Assembly: GCA_007570785.1 (NCBI GenBank) | Contig: ML660774.1 | Span: 15,514,888 to 15,578,887 of the forward strand | Reading direction: 5' to 3' | Source of the DNA: Antilocapra americana | Lineage: Eukaryota > Chordata > Mammalia > Artiodactyla > Antilocapridae | Length of the DNA stretch: 64,000 bases | Shown here: one piece after another, positions 32,141-43,795 of the stretch | How positions within the stretch are numbered: position 1 is the first letter of the stretch | Layout: each line of letters begins with the position of its first letter | Notes under the pieces: model-generated | Databases searched by the model: none | The model's input: the letters and a program-made list of their open reading frames with translations, nothing else | What the model was told of the DNA's origin: nothing | Made by a program: the position numbers and the translations under genes

Positions 32141-33532
32141 CATATTTTAAATGAAAATTTCCCTCTTCCAGAGAAAAATTCTAATGAAACAGTGTCAAGG
32201 ACTGGAACATTTCTCACAGAATCCTCAAACCTCTATGCATGCACTTCTAGATTCCCACCCGAGAGCCACGCTCTACTGTGCTGTTGCAGAACATTCTAGC
32301 CATAGATAGATCCCCCCAAACACCACCACAGTGCAACCACGGCAGGATTCCATTTTAAGCCAAAGAGGCAACAGGTTTAACTTTAAAGAAGCAGCTACTT
32401 AGAACCACTATATAGTAAGTAAATATAATATAGGTCAATACATATTAAATAAGTATTTTCACCCCATTATATTTCAGAGATTCAATAATATGGGAAAGTT
32501 CTGAAAAAAAGAGTATGAGATGAGAAAATCAATTCACTTGAAAATGCTGGAGCAAAGCCTTGGTCCTTCCCCATCTGTGCCTAATTAGGAACACTCGTCT
32601 CCCCTTGACCTACTTTTATCACTGCTCCAACACACCATACACACACACACACACTCACACACACACAGCACTAGTCCCAAGGAAAAAACACAACCGAGAT
32701 ATTTATGATTTCTGAAACCTGCTCTAACTTGACAGTCCACAAACATAACAGATGGTCTGTAATAACTGAACTGTTGTTGAATGTGTCTTTAGTGGTTAAT
32801 TACATACTCATTTCTTAAAATTTAAAACGCATGGAGAGAAATTATTCTTACCAAAGGAACATACTCATATTTTCATATTCTGTTAAGTAATACAGTTTTA
32901 GATGGACATAGATGATAGAGAACAAGATAGATAATAAATTTCAAATAGACATATTTAAAACCCAATTACCATTTGTGATATCAAGCATAACTTCTAATTT
33001 TCAAGTCTCTGTAAAGCTTATAAATATCAGGGTCTTGGGTAGTAGCCTGCCTTTCTTCATGATACCTTAAAATTCAGAGTCGTCTTGCTATGCAGATTTT
33101 TTTTATAAATAGGATTTCATAATCTACAAAACATTTCTCTCTCTAGCAAGTTTCCAACTAGAAATCAAGAGACATACCAAGAATGCATATGCCTTACAAG
33201 GGTCAGAGCAAATCACTAAAATATTTGAAACTTTTAAAACTGGGCAGAGAGACCTCTTAATATTCAAACGAAGATAATTCACAATACTAAAACTGTCTTC
33301 TTTTTAGTATGATCTTTTCCCAATCCATCATGATTATTTTGAGGAAAAAAAACCCCTCAGTGCAGGAATCTTGTGTCTTTATTTTTCATTTGTTCATTTT
33401 TAATCCCTCGTTTATAAAAACTTTTGTTCATGTGTAAATAATAAATGCAACCACAGTTACATATGCTTTGACAAAAGGGGGTGTGGAGAGCCATGGGCCT
33501 CAAAAGAAGGAAGAGAGGAGTTTAGGAAAGTT
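32141..33532. other. Unassigned sequence with a short CA repeat
   Basis: An interrupted (CA)n lies at about 32636-32668. Otherwise AT-rich, with no recognised gene or repeat. Confidence 0.5.
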
Positions 33533-33731
33533 GGGCTTCCCTGGTGGCTCAGACGGTAAAGAATCTGCCTGCAGTGCAGTGCTGGAGACCCTTTCAGTCC
33601 CTGGGTCGAGAAGATCCCCTGGAGAAGGGAATGGCTACCCACTCCAGTGTTCTTGCCTGGAGAATTCCGTGGATGAAGGAGGCTGGCAAGCTAAAGTCCA
33701 TAGGGTTGCAACGAGTCAGACATGACAGAGC
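33533..33731 (+). mobile_element. Bov-tA SINE
   Basis: 'GGGCTTCCCTGGTGGCTCAG', 'GGTAAAGAATCTGCCTGCAG', B box degraded to 'CTTTCAGTCCC', and tail 'GAGTCAGACATGACAGAGCA'. Confidence 0.93.
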
Positions 33732-35199
33732 AGGTAATGCTTACAGAGCCATAGAATGACTCCTGGAAATCAGTGGGTTCTTTACTTGCCCATGTCTGCT
33801 TTTTCTGGATTTTCTTTTACTGTTCTCTTCACTGCTATTCTGTTCTACGAAAATGGCTTCATGGGAGTCTTATCACTGGTACAACCAGTGGAGGTGGAAT
33901 CTAGAAGATCCCTTTAATACCAACCCTGCAGAATTCACATCTATTCCTGGGCTCAGTGTCAACAGATCACCCACCAATAACAAAATACATGAGAGACTGC
34001 TTAGGGTAGATACTTGAAAAATGTAAGATCAGAAGGATACCTTGTATTAGTAGGAAAGCTCTGGAAGTCTGACTTGAGTAGCAGACAGAAAATTTGGTCG
34101 TCTTTGGTTTAGCTTTGAATTTCTGATGAAGGTTGGATTTTTAGTCATCCATTCCATATTGTACTGTTCCTTCTTGTGCTTAAATACATTTCATTCTGTT
34201 CTCCTTGAAGCAGGACTAAAGTTCAATTGCAAGGAGCCTAATAATGCCAGATTTTGAACAGTTGGATTCTCCAGGGGTTTTAGTTCAATAATTAGTATAG
34301 AACTGAACCAGCTCAGTTGTTTTTCCTCAGATCCAACTCACAAGGAGCCTTTAGTTTCAGGGAGGGAGCAGTGAGAGGCAACTTAGAAGTCCACTATGTT
34401 TTTTTTCTTCTAGACTTTTCCTGAAATTTTACAACTAATTGTTGAACAGCATCCTCTGATTCCGATAGTTAATTTGCCTGTTTACAAAAGAAAAATGAAA
34501 TACAGAGATAACAGTCTGAGCTGAAGAAATTATGTATTATTCATCCAACCAAAAAACTCTTTGCTATTGCCAAAATAATGGGCTAGACTTTTCAACTCTG
34601 CCAAGTTTTTTTTTTCCTTTTTAATTTTTTCCCAGAGGGCTGTGCTTATTTCTTTTTCACACTATTATCAGATGCATTTTCTACTTCAAGACTTGTTTCT
34701 CAGCAAGTTTAAATTAGGAAGACACTTTTCTTAAGTGGGAAAGCATTGAGGATTTTTTAAAGTTTCAGTCTTTCGATCAGAGGAGAGAGAGAGAGAGAAG
34801 AAGGGAATAGAAGAAGGAGAAAGTGTGTGTGTTAGCTTGACAGATGTAGGGGCCTAATACAGGGGAGGAAAAAGATATTTTCAAGACAATTGAAACAGTT
34901 ATGATAGGCCTTTTATTAGTGGGTATTGAAAAAGTGCTGGTCTTCTTTTGGTCTGGTGTTGACTAGATCTGGTGCAGTAGGCTTGAGAAACAGTAGTACC
35001 TAAGGTCTCTGATCATTTCACTTGGGTGAAGGTGTGTCGGCTAACCCAGAAACTTTATGTTCTTGTTACAATCACTTTGTTCAAAATGTCTTTACCAGCT
35101 ATATTTTTGTTGCACTAGCTTTGAGGGTTGTTTCTTAAGGGCTTCAAGTCAAAATCTTGATACTGCTGACATTGTCACTGGTAAAAGCTTGATGCTTCA
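33732..35199. other. Unique or unrecognised sequence
   Basis: Short (GA)n near 34783-34800 and several T-runs (34397-34404, 34606-34614). No named repeat or gene. Confidence 0.5.
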
Positions 35200-35428
35200 A
35201 CAGATAAGAAAGTGAAGTTGCTCAGTCATGTCCAACTCTTTGCGACCCCCTGGACTGTAACCCATCAGGCTCCTCCATCCATGGGATTCTCTGGGCAGCA
35301 ATACTGGAGTGGATTGCCATTTCCTACTCCAGGGGATCTTCCTGACTCAGGGATCAAACCCAGGTCTCCCACATTGCAGGCAGACGCTTTTACCATCTGA
35401 GCCACCAGATTATCTGAGCCACAGATAA
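35200..35428 (-). mobile_element. Bov-tA SINE, antisense, with short TSD
   Basis: The element at 35208-35420 reads from 'GTTGCTCAGTCATGTCCAAC' to 'ATCTGAGCCACCAG', with a small local duplication of 'TATCTGAGCC' at the head. ACAGATAA (35200-35207 and 35421-35428) is a possible 8-bp TSD. Confidence 0.9.
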
Positions 35429-38057
35429 TCACAGTCAAAATTCAGACACCCTGTGTGAGTAGAAAAGGTAAGGCTCATCTTTAACTGAGACTTAGTCTCA
35501 TTTTGATGGGCAACTCCTGACGTTTGTTCTGATTCACAAGGTCTCTGAGGACACTATAGAAGACATGAGGAAACACTGCTTTACTTGTACATGGGTGAAG
35601 TCAAAAGCCACCTGCATATTCAATTAAAAGTTCCAAAGTTCCCTTATTTTAATATTGTTTGCATTGTTTTGAACTTTTGCTTTGTCAGAGCTGATGTTCT
35701 TGCCTTGTGGTTAGTATTTTCCTTATAGCCTTTGAGTTTGTTCATTGTTCTGTTTCCTCTGTTAGCTCTGTTTCCACAATTGGTAGCTCTTCTAACTTTG
35801 GTGCTGCTCCTTCATGATGCTATTTTTCTGAAAGGTTGGATGATTTTTAGTTGCTTCTCAATATCTATCTTCAAGGTGGAGGGAGGTGAGACAGGTGAAC
35901 GGAGAAGACTTGTCCTTGAATGGATGGTTGTTGGTGATAATCTGTACGTGTGGGATTCATCATACTTTCTACTTCTAACATTTAATAATATTTGTTTTCA
36001 ATATCAATATTTGCTGTCTGTCTTAGGGTAGGTGGAACTCGCCATTCTCAGTAAGAGAAAACATTGCACTTGCTCGAGGCTGACTTTGGTGATACGAGTG
36101 TGAGTAAGTGTGATAAAAGTGGTAAGAATGTGAATAAAGTCTAATCGCTGGCACAGAGCAGGGTGTTCCTTCTGAAATCAGCATACCATCTTAACTTCTT
36201 TTTTTGCCACTTCTTTCTAGCAAGTCGTTTCCCTGCCTAACCTTTCTGCAGTGGCCACTGTGTGTTCCCTCAAAATGTTTACGAGCGTCATTATGGAGAG
36301 ATCCCAAAATAATAGCTTTAAAGCTAATATTATTGTAGGTTCAAACTGGCATTTTGTGTGATCATATGGGATGTGCGGTAGAATCCTCAAGGTAACACTG
36401 CGGATATTGGTCTTATGTTAGGTGAATGTCCTACAATATCTCTTAGAAATATACTGTCCATTACCTGGGACACGTAGCATGCAGAAGTCATCCTGATTAG
36501 TCACATCTTAATCTAGGAGTAAAGTTGGAGGGGAACTTGGGGCCCAGCCATTTTTATGAGCAGGTCACAACTGAGAACTGCTTCTACTTTTCAATTATAA
36601 TTAATATAAAATAAAATTCTGCTGTTAATAATTTTCAATTATTTGAAAATTTGAGCCCTACGTCTGGATTTAGAACAGTGATAAATTTTATTTCTCTGCA
36701 TCAGACTTTCTAGGGGCACACCTTGCATATCCATGGGACACATCCACAAACTCGAGCTCCCTGTGACCAGTGTTGGGCCAGGGTCTCCTTTAGTAAAAGA
36801 GCACTCCAAATAGTCTTCAAAAGATTCAAAATTGAATTTTTGGAACTATTGATCTAGTGATCTCTTCTCTGTTTCTGTCAGACATCAATTTGATTGACAC
36901 TTCAAACAAGGAAGCATACACTTGTATTTAATAAATTGCTCCAAGGGGACTTCTACAAGGGACCAAATAACATAGAACCTTCAAGGCCAAGGTAAAATGT
37001 TTGGGTTTTATTCCAACTGTGAAAGAGATGAGTTTTTAAATAGGTCTATAGGTAAGAAATGCAATGTAATGTGATGTGATTCTTTTAAGGCTCTGTACCT
37101 AGCATTGTTTTTGTAATTTGTTATTCTTTTTGCTAAAGAAGGCCCCAGATTGGATGTCTTAGACCTGCAAAATCCTGGGTCTGCCTGGTGATATGGTGCT
37201 AAAGGGCCTTCCAGGGTGGCTGGCACACACGCGTTCTCAGGAAGTGGAGGTGCTCCCACTCTGTTACTCTTGGTCTTGAAAGCTTTATCTCACTCTAAAT
37301 ATTAATAGTTCTTAATCTCCAGCTCAGTGACTGTCGCCAAGGGACATTCTTAAATATGTGTTGGATGACTGATGGAAAGCAAGACAGGAGAGAAAGAGAA
37401 CTGACTCATTGGTATTTTTCTTTACATACCACTAAGGGTACCAAGTAGCTGGCTTTTCATATATTTTAACTCTAGAAAGTGCAGACCAATCTCATATTGA
37501 TGGATAGCAGAGCCTCCTCATTGTGTATGACTCTGATTTTCAATGGACGGAGTAAAAAGTGGTAGATAGGAATTTTATGGGGAAATACTACTGATTTGCC
37601 AAAATGCTAGAAAGTCAGGACAGTATGTTAGTAGAGGCAGTCTGTCTTCTTGATTATGAGGCTGATAGGCTACGGACCCTCTTTTTAGGAAACCTTCACA
37701 TTTTTTCAAAGAAATTACCTGGAAGAAATAGGAGTTCTTTTGTTTATGAGTATAGCATATATGTCTTCCACACCCCCCCCAAAAACATCTTAGACATTTT
37801 GCAAACATTAATCAATATTCTTGGATCCCAATTATTATTCTAAATAAAATCTTTTCAAATTACCCTCTCTTCACAATGTGAATTGTGAATCCAGAAATGC
37901 TCTGACAGCCATCTCAGCAGAAATACAAAGTTGGTTAAAAAAAAAAAAAGCTTCCTCTTATTCTGATTGCTGGGATGGGATTCTCACTTTTTCCTACCTT
38001 TCTGACTATCCTTGTTCCTTTCTTTATGGACTCCTATTATTTTCTCCCCCTTAAATT
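35429..38057. other. Unique or unrecognised sequence
   Basis: AT-rich. At 36975-37090 'CCTTCAAGGCCAAGGTAAAA' with 'GGGTTTTATTCCAACTGTG' resembles an old mammalian repeat that I cannot name. The frame 35732-36031 (+) starts with a leucine-rich run but shows no recognised family. A poly-A tract lies near 37939-37951. Confidence 0.45.
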
Positions 38058-38631
38058 CAAAATCACCTCTAACAGTTACTGCAGCCATGAAATTTAAAGA
38101 CTCTTGCTCCTGGGAAGAAAAGCTGTGACAAACCTAGACAGCATATTAAAAAGCAGAGACATCACTTTGCCAACAAAGGTACATCTACTCAAAGCTATGG
38201 TTTTTCCAGTAGTCATGTACGAATGTGAGAGTTGGACCGTAAAGAAGGCTAAGCATCAAAGAATTGATGCTTTTGAACTGTGGTACTGGAGAAAACTCTA
38301 GAGAGTCCCTTCAACAGAAAGGAGATCAAACCAGTCAATCCTAAAGGAAATCAACTCTGAATATTTATTGGAAGAACTGATGCTAAAGCTCCAATACTTT
38401 GACTACCTGATGCCAAGAACTGACTCATTGTAAAAAAAACTCTGATGCTAGGAAAGATTGAAGGCAAAAGGAGAAGGGGACAACAGAGAATGAGATGTTT
38501 GGATGGCATCACCAGCTCAATGGACATGAATCTGAGCAAATTCCAGGAGACAATGAAGGATAGGGGAATCTATTGTGCTGCAGTCCATGGGGTTGCAATG
38601 AGTCGGACATGACTTACCGACTGAACAACAA
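38058..38631 (+). mobile_element. BovB LINE 3' end
   Basis: Sense copy from 'AAAATCACCTCTAACAGTTA' to 'CATGACTTACCGACTGAAC' followed by 'AACAACACC'. Compared with other copies it lacks bases near 38385 ('GATGCTAAAGCTCCAATAC') and has an A-run expansion at 38431-38439. The ORF2 remnant 38104-38301 is open for 65 codons only. Confidence 0.95.
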
Positions 38632-40891
38632 CACCAAAAATTCAGACATTTTCTAGGCTTATGTCCAAAGTTTCTTTCCTACTTTCTTTGTTCTCCCTGG
38701 AAAATTGCACCCATGTCTGTAGCTTCATCTGTCTCCAGGTCTCCACCTCGAGCTGCAAGCCCTTTCTTGCTCTAATGAGACTCACAGTCTGGTGCTCCTG
38801 GGAGTTTAAGACTCAACTTGCAAGAGCTCATGAATATAGTCAAGAGTAAGTTGGTTTAAGACCTTAAATAAGGAGTGCTGTGTTCTAGCCATGGGCTCCA
38901 GATGAAGCTGATGGTACAGAAATGGAAGCTAAAAAGATGCACACAAACTTACCATCTCATGGTGAAATGATATAAAGATGAATAATACTTCCTAATTAGT
39001 TTCTGCAATTGAAAATGGAAAAATTAACATGAATTACTAACCTCTATTTTCACTAATTCAGTTGACTGTCCCTCATTATTCTGAATTAGGTTGATTCTTA
39101 TTTCCAATCTTTCCCTTCAAAATAAACTTCTGATAGTTATTTTTGAAACGTATTGTACCTGAAAGCCCTGTGAAAAGTAACTAAGAACATTGTGTTCCAG
39201 CATTAAAATGACATACAAACTCCAAATTAAAATATAACTCCTCATTCCCAAGCTTTAATAGAATAAAACTCAAAAAGAAATTTTATCTGATAAAATTCAG
39301 GTCATTGAAAAAAAGTTCAAAAAAGAACATTCTCTATAACAAATAGCACTTTCATTCAATTATTGGTTCAGTTAGTTTTCATCCACTTTAAATGTTGAGT
39401 TTAGCATCCTCAGATATTAACAATCCTGGTAATACATGGAAATAACAAATTTCCGGTAGATTACAACTAGTTATGCATGACCTTAACCTCTATCTCCCTC
39501 TAAGGTTTGTCATCATCACATCCTCCCCTTTCTAATCTTCTCTAATTCCTTCCATGATCACTACCCCAATATCCATGAGGCAAGGAAAAATAAACAGAGC
39601 TTAAATATAAGCCTCAAAAGATCCATATTTTAACAAACATTGAGTAAAGAACTTCTTTGTGGTTCATAAATTTAAAATGAATTGAGATTGACTCCAGATC
39701 CAGTTGGTTTTGACACTGGTTGTGAAGACAATCAGTGTTCATAATTCTCTGAGCTGTGTTCTTCCATCGTAGAACTTTTGTCTTTCCAGGAACAGTAAAG
39801 CCACTGAAGGACCTGCTCAGCCTTTCTAATCAAAAATGTATATAAGTGATCTATCAAAGTACCTCTTGGCACATGTGACTCACAAATCCTTGAGAAGTTT
39901 TTAAGTGAGCGTTAAATCTGAACGCCTGATGACTACATTCTGATAGGAATGGAGGTATCTCTTCAGGGCACTGTCATTTTATATAGTTCAAATAAACTGT
40001 AACTGCATAGGTGGTGTCATGTGAGAAAGATTATTTGGGGATGTGGACACTTCAAAAGAAAAAAAGACAAGCATCTGTAGTTGTATCATGAAACTAAAGC
40101 AAGGCAGAGATCAAATCTAGCTTGGAATCACCTATTGAAGAACAGTTTTGAATGAAGAAGAAAAGGTGGTGCGGCAGAAATGATTCATTTGCCCTCAGCA
40201 TCTGCAGATGGCTCCCCAGAGCTCCCCTCCCCACTCCTCTCTGCTATGTAATTAAGCAGAAAGAGGGGGCCCATGTTAAAAAAGAATCCTGCAAAATTCT
40301 TTATAACCGAGGCCACTAGCCAAAGTCAGAATAGCACATGAGAATGGCTGCAAGTCACACAAGAAAACCTTCCAATTCAGCCCCACTGGGAAAAGACTAT
40401 TCTTCTCCCTTCAGAACATCAGTTTCTGAGTGGAGGGTAAAATATTAACATGAAAGGAGGCACAGATGTGCAGACTCCTCTCATAGAGCCTTCTGGGAAA
40501 AAAACAGCTTGCTAACCAAATTAAAGACCTCTGTCTGGAAGAGATTGCCAGTTGCAGTGTTCAAAGAATAAAGTCTGCAAGTGAAATATGCATTTAAGAC
40601 TAGGAAAAAGAAATTAAGTTAGATTAAATAGAAAATAACTTGAAGATAAAGTAATCTTGTATATTACATTTTTAGGAGGAAAAAAACATGAAAAATAGTG
40701 GATGGAAAGTAAGTTTTCTGCTATCAGAGTAGATAAAATATCTAAAAAAATATTTTTAAAAATTCACTCATGGTTTATTAGCCTTTTTTATTCTAGGGTC
40801 TTGTGATGAAACCACTTAAAATTACCTCTTTGGCTTTTTCAGCTAAAGGCTTCTTTTTTAGGTATTTGTTTTTACTGAAGTAAAATTTGAG
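38632..40891. other. Unique or unrecognised sequence
   Basis: The longest stretch without a nameable repeat in this part of the window. No gene, RNA or splice-flanked open segment convinced me. 40190-40320 is purine- and GC-richer than its surroundings. Confidence 0.45.
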
Positions 40892-41044
40892 CTACAGAGG
40901 ATGAGATGGTTGGATGGCATCACCAACTCAGTGGATATGAGTTTGAGCAACCTCTGGGAGATAATGAAGGACAGGGAAGCCTGGCACGCTGCAGGCCATG
41001 AGGTCTCAAGGAGTTGAACAGGACTGAGCGACTGAAATGAACTG
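40892..41044 (+). mobile_element. BovB LINE, short 3' tail
   Basis: 'CTACAGAGGATGAGATGG', 'GACAGGGAAGCCTGGCACGC' and 'GACTGAGCGACTGAAATGA': the last 150 bp of BovB only. Confidence 0.93.
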
Positions 41045-41048
41045 ATAG

Positions 41049-41351
41049 TTTTTTCTTTTGGCTGTATGGGTCTCTTTTGCTGTGCTCTGGTTCTCTCTGA
41101 CGGTGGTGAGCTGGGAGCTAGTCTTCATTGCAGTATGCGGGCTTCCCACTGTGGTGGCTTCTCTTGTTGCAGAGCACAGGCTCGAGGGCTGGTGGGCTCA
41201 GTAGCTGGCAGCTCGCAGGCTCTAGAGCACTGGCTCAGTAGTTGTGGTGAATGAGCTTTAGTTGCTTGCAGCATGTAGGATCTTCCTGGACTAGGGGTTG
41301 AACCCAGGTCCCCTGTGTTGGCAGGTGGATTCTTAACTACCAGGGAAGTCC
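41049..41351 (-). mobile_element. CHR-type SINE, long antisense form
   Basis: About 300 bp: 'TTTTCTTTTGGCTGTATGGG', 'GTGGTGGCTTCTCTTGTTGC', 'GGCTCTAGAGCACTGGCTCA', 'GGACTAGGGGTTGAACCCAG' (reverse B box) and 'CTACCAGGGAAGTCC'. The 62-codon frame 41066-41254 is a SINE translation. Confidence 0.9.
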
Positions 41352-41640
41352 TTTGCTGAAATGTAGTTGACGTACAATTTTATGTTAGTTTCATGTGTGT
41401 GTGTGTGTTAGTCGCTCAGTCATGTCTGACTCTTTGAGACCTCGTGGACTGTAGCCTACCAGGCTTCTCTGACCATGGAATTCTCCAGGCAAGAATACTG
41501 GAGTGAGTTGCCATTGCTTTCTCCAGAGAAACTTCCCAACCTAGAGACTGAACCCTGGTCTCCTGCTCACAGGCAGATTCTTTACCGTTTGAGCTATAGA
41601 GAAGTTTCAAGTGTACAGTATAGTAATTTGATATTTTTAT
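41352..41640 (-). mobile_element. L1 3' end, antisense, split by Bov-tA
   Basis: 'GAAATGTAGTTGACGTACAA', 'TTTTATGTTAGTTTCA', resuming after the SINE with 'ACAGTATAGTAATTTGATAT'. This is the L1 3' UTR terminus on the minus strand. Confidence 0.75.
41387..41614 (-). mobile_element. Bov-tA SINE, antisense, with TSD
   Basis: The element at 41399-41602 has a (TG)n at its tail side, 'GTTAGTCGCTCAGTCATGTC', and a worn head 'GTTTGAGCTATAGAGA'. The TSD AGTTTCATGTGT/AGTTTCAAGTGT (41387-41398, 41603-41614) differs at one base. Confidence 0.92.
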
Positions 41641-42335
41641 AGACTTCATCAGAAAAACTATTAGAACTAGTAAATGAATTCAGTAGGGTTGAAAGATACA
41701 AGATTAATATAAATAAATCTGTTTCATGTCTATACACTAATAGTGAATTATCAGAAAGAGAAATCAAGAAAACAATTCCACTTATAACTGAATAAAAACA
41801 ACTATCTAGGAATAAATTTAACCAAGAAAGTGAAAGACCTGTACTCTGAAAAGTATAACACACTGATGAAGGATATTGAAGACTATACAAATAAATGGAA
41901 AGATAGGGACTGGAAGAATTAATATCGTTAAAATGTGCATGCTACCTAAAGCAATCTATAGAGTTAATGCAATCCCTATCAAAATACTCATGACATTTTT
42001 TCAGAGCTAGAACAAATAATTCCATAATTTGGATGGAACCACAGAAGATCTTGAATAGCCATACCAATCTTGAGTAAAAACAGCAAAGCTGGAGGTAACA
42101 TGTTCCTTGGTTTTATATTATACTACAAAGCAACAGTACTCAAAACAGTATGATACTGGCACAAAACAGACACATAGATCAGTTGCAAAGAACAGAGAGC
42201 CTGGAAGTAAATCCATTTGTTTATTGGATCCTATGATCTATATGATCAATCCGTGACAAAGAAGGCAAGAATATGCAAATGGAGAATAAACAGTCTCTTC
42301 AGTAAGTAGAGTTGGGACAACTCGACATATAAAAT
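41641..42335 (+). mobile_element. L1 ORF2 fragment, sense
   Basis: 'AGTAAATGAATTCAGTAGGG', 'GAAAACAATTCCACTTATAA', 'AAAATGTGCATGCTACCTAA', 'GTATGATACTGGCACAAAAC' are L1 ORF2 C-terminal coding sequence in sense orientation. Frames are broken. It abuts an antisense L1 3' end, so the two may be one 5'-inverted L1. Confidence 0.9.
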
Positions 42336-43071
42336 AATGAATAGTTGAATAAATAATGAATAGCAATTTTTTTAGAGCTAAATGATTCTTGAAGGAAATT
42401 TCTCCCCAAATTTAAAGATTTGAAGTAACTTGTAAAGTAGTTATTAACAATCATTGAAATGTTGTGTTTAAGTCTTTTATCACAGAGATATCAAGACTGG
42501 TTCATAGAGATCACCTCTCAGATGAAAAGGGAAAATCCAGCAGAGAGGTGCGCATGACCGCCTATTTTGTATTTGCCCTCCCCGTGTGCCAGGATGGTGG
42601 TGGATGGTCTCCACTGACTCTCCATCTGCTCAGTGCTCCTATTTTGACTGCAGTGCCAGGACAATCTCTTGATTTTCTTCGCTTCTCCCCACAAGCAACA
42701 TTTCAATCTTCGGTGTAGGTTCTTCCATTTTGGCCCAGTATGAAAGCTCTTCTCTTTTATTTACCTTTCGTATGAAACTGATTGGAAAATACAAGCCTTC
42801 TCTTGCTCAGTTTAAAAAAAAATGTTTCCATAAATGTTTATATGTTTTGCAATTTTCTTCTAAGCATCTATAATGTTTTAAATTAATGCCCCCTAACATG
42901 CTTAATGAGTAAAATATTAGTGATGGGGTTATGATTTTGATCTGGACATGCTTTCAAACACTGTCATCCCAATGCATGATTCATCCAAAATGGCTAAAAT
43001 GATTGCTGTTTAGTATTTCCTCTTAGTGTAGCCCACAACTACTTTTTAAAAATCTTAAACATATTCATTTA
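42336..43071. other. Unique or unrecognised sequence
   Basis: No named repeat. The frame 42464-42718 (+) has no recognisable domain. Confidence 0.45.
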
Positions 43072-43281
43072 TTATGTTAATAATAATAACATAATAAATA
43101 ATAACAACATAATAATAGTAATCTGCTGCTCCAGGTCCCAGCTGCCACATGGAGGAACTTTAGTTTTAGCGTGTGAACCCTTAGTTGTGGTTTGAGGAAT
43201 CTAGTTCCTTGACCGGGGATGGAATCTGGCACCCTTGGGTTGAAAGTGCCAAGTCTTAGCCGCTGGACCATCAGAGAAGTC
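43072..43281 (-). mobile_element. CHR-type SINE with AAT-rich tail, antisense
   Basis: 43072-43120 is an 'AATAATAAC/ATAATA' microsatellite at the 3' side. The body 'GCTCCAGGTCCCAGCTGCCA', 'CCTTGACCGGGGATGGAATC' and the end 'GGACCATCAGAGAAGTC' are CHR. Possible TSD near 'ACTACTTTTTAA'/'ACTACTATTTTTAA'. Confidence 0.82.
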
Positions 43282-43324
43282 ACTACTATTTTTAATTTTT
43301 ATTTGTTTCTTTGCCTTCTGTTTT

Positions 43325-43795
43325 TTGTCTTTTAAAATGTATTTTTAATTGAAATATACTTGATTTACAATGTTGTATTAATTTCAGGTATCAGCAAAGT
43401 AACTCAGTTCTATATATTTTTTTCAAATTCTTTTCAGTTATAGTTTATTACAACATATTGGATATATTTTTATTTATTTCTGGCTGTGTTGGGTCTTTGC
43501 TGCTGTGCCGGCTTTCTCTAGTTGCAGCAAGCAGGTCCTGCTCTCTAGTTGCAGTGCGAGGCCTTCTCATTTCACTGGCTTCCTTTGACTCTTGTTTAGG
43601 AGCACAAGCTCCAGGGCACGTGGGCTTTAATAGTTGTGGCACAGGCCTGAGTTGCTCCATGACTAATCAGATCTTCCCAGATCAGGGATTGAGCCGGTGT
43701 CTCCTGCGTCTCCTGCCTTGGCAGGCAGATTCTTTACCGCTGAGCCAACAGGCTTTTGTGGGGTATCTATTCTGTCTATAGCATCAAGTACTTGC
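43325..43795 (-). mobile_element. L1 3' end, antisense, split by CHR
   Basis: 'TTTAATTGAAATATACTTGA', 'TTTACAATGTTGTATTAATT' and 'CAGTTATAGTTTATTACAAC' belong to the antisense L1 3' UTR, which resumes at about 43757 with 'GGGGTATCTATTCTGTCTAT'. Confidence 0.82.
43465..43756 (-). mobile_element. CHR-type SINE, long antisense form, inside L1
   Basis: 'TTTATTTCTGGCTGTGTTGG', 'GGCTTTCTCTAGTTGCAGC', 'GATCAGGGATTGAGCCGGTG' and 'TTACCGCTGAGCCAACAGG'. The short open frames on both strands here translate the SINE. Confidence 0.88.
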
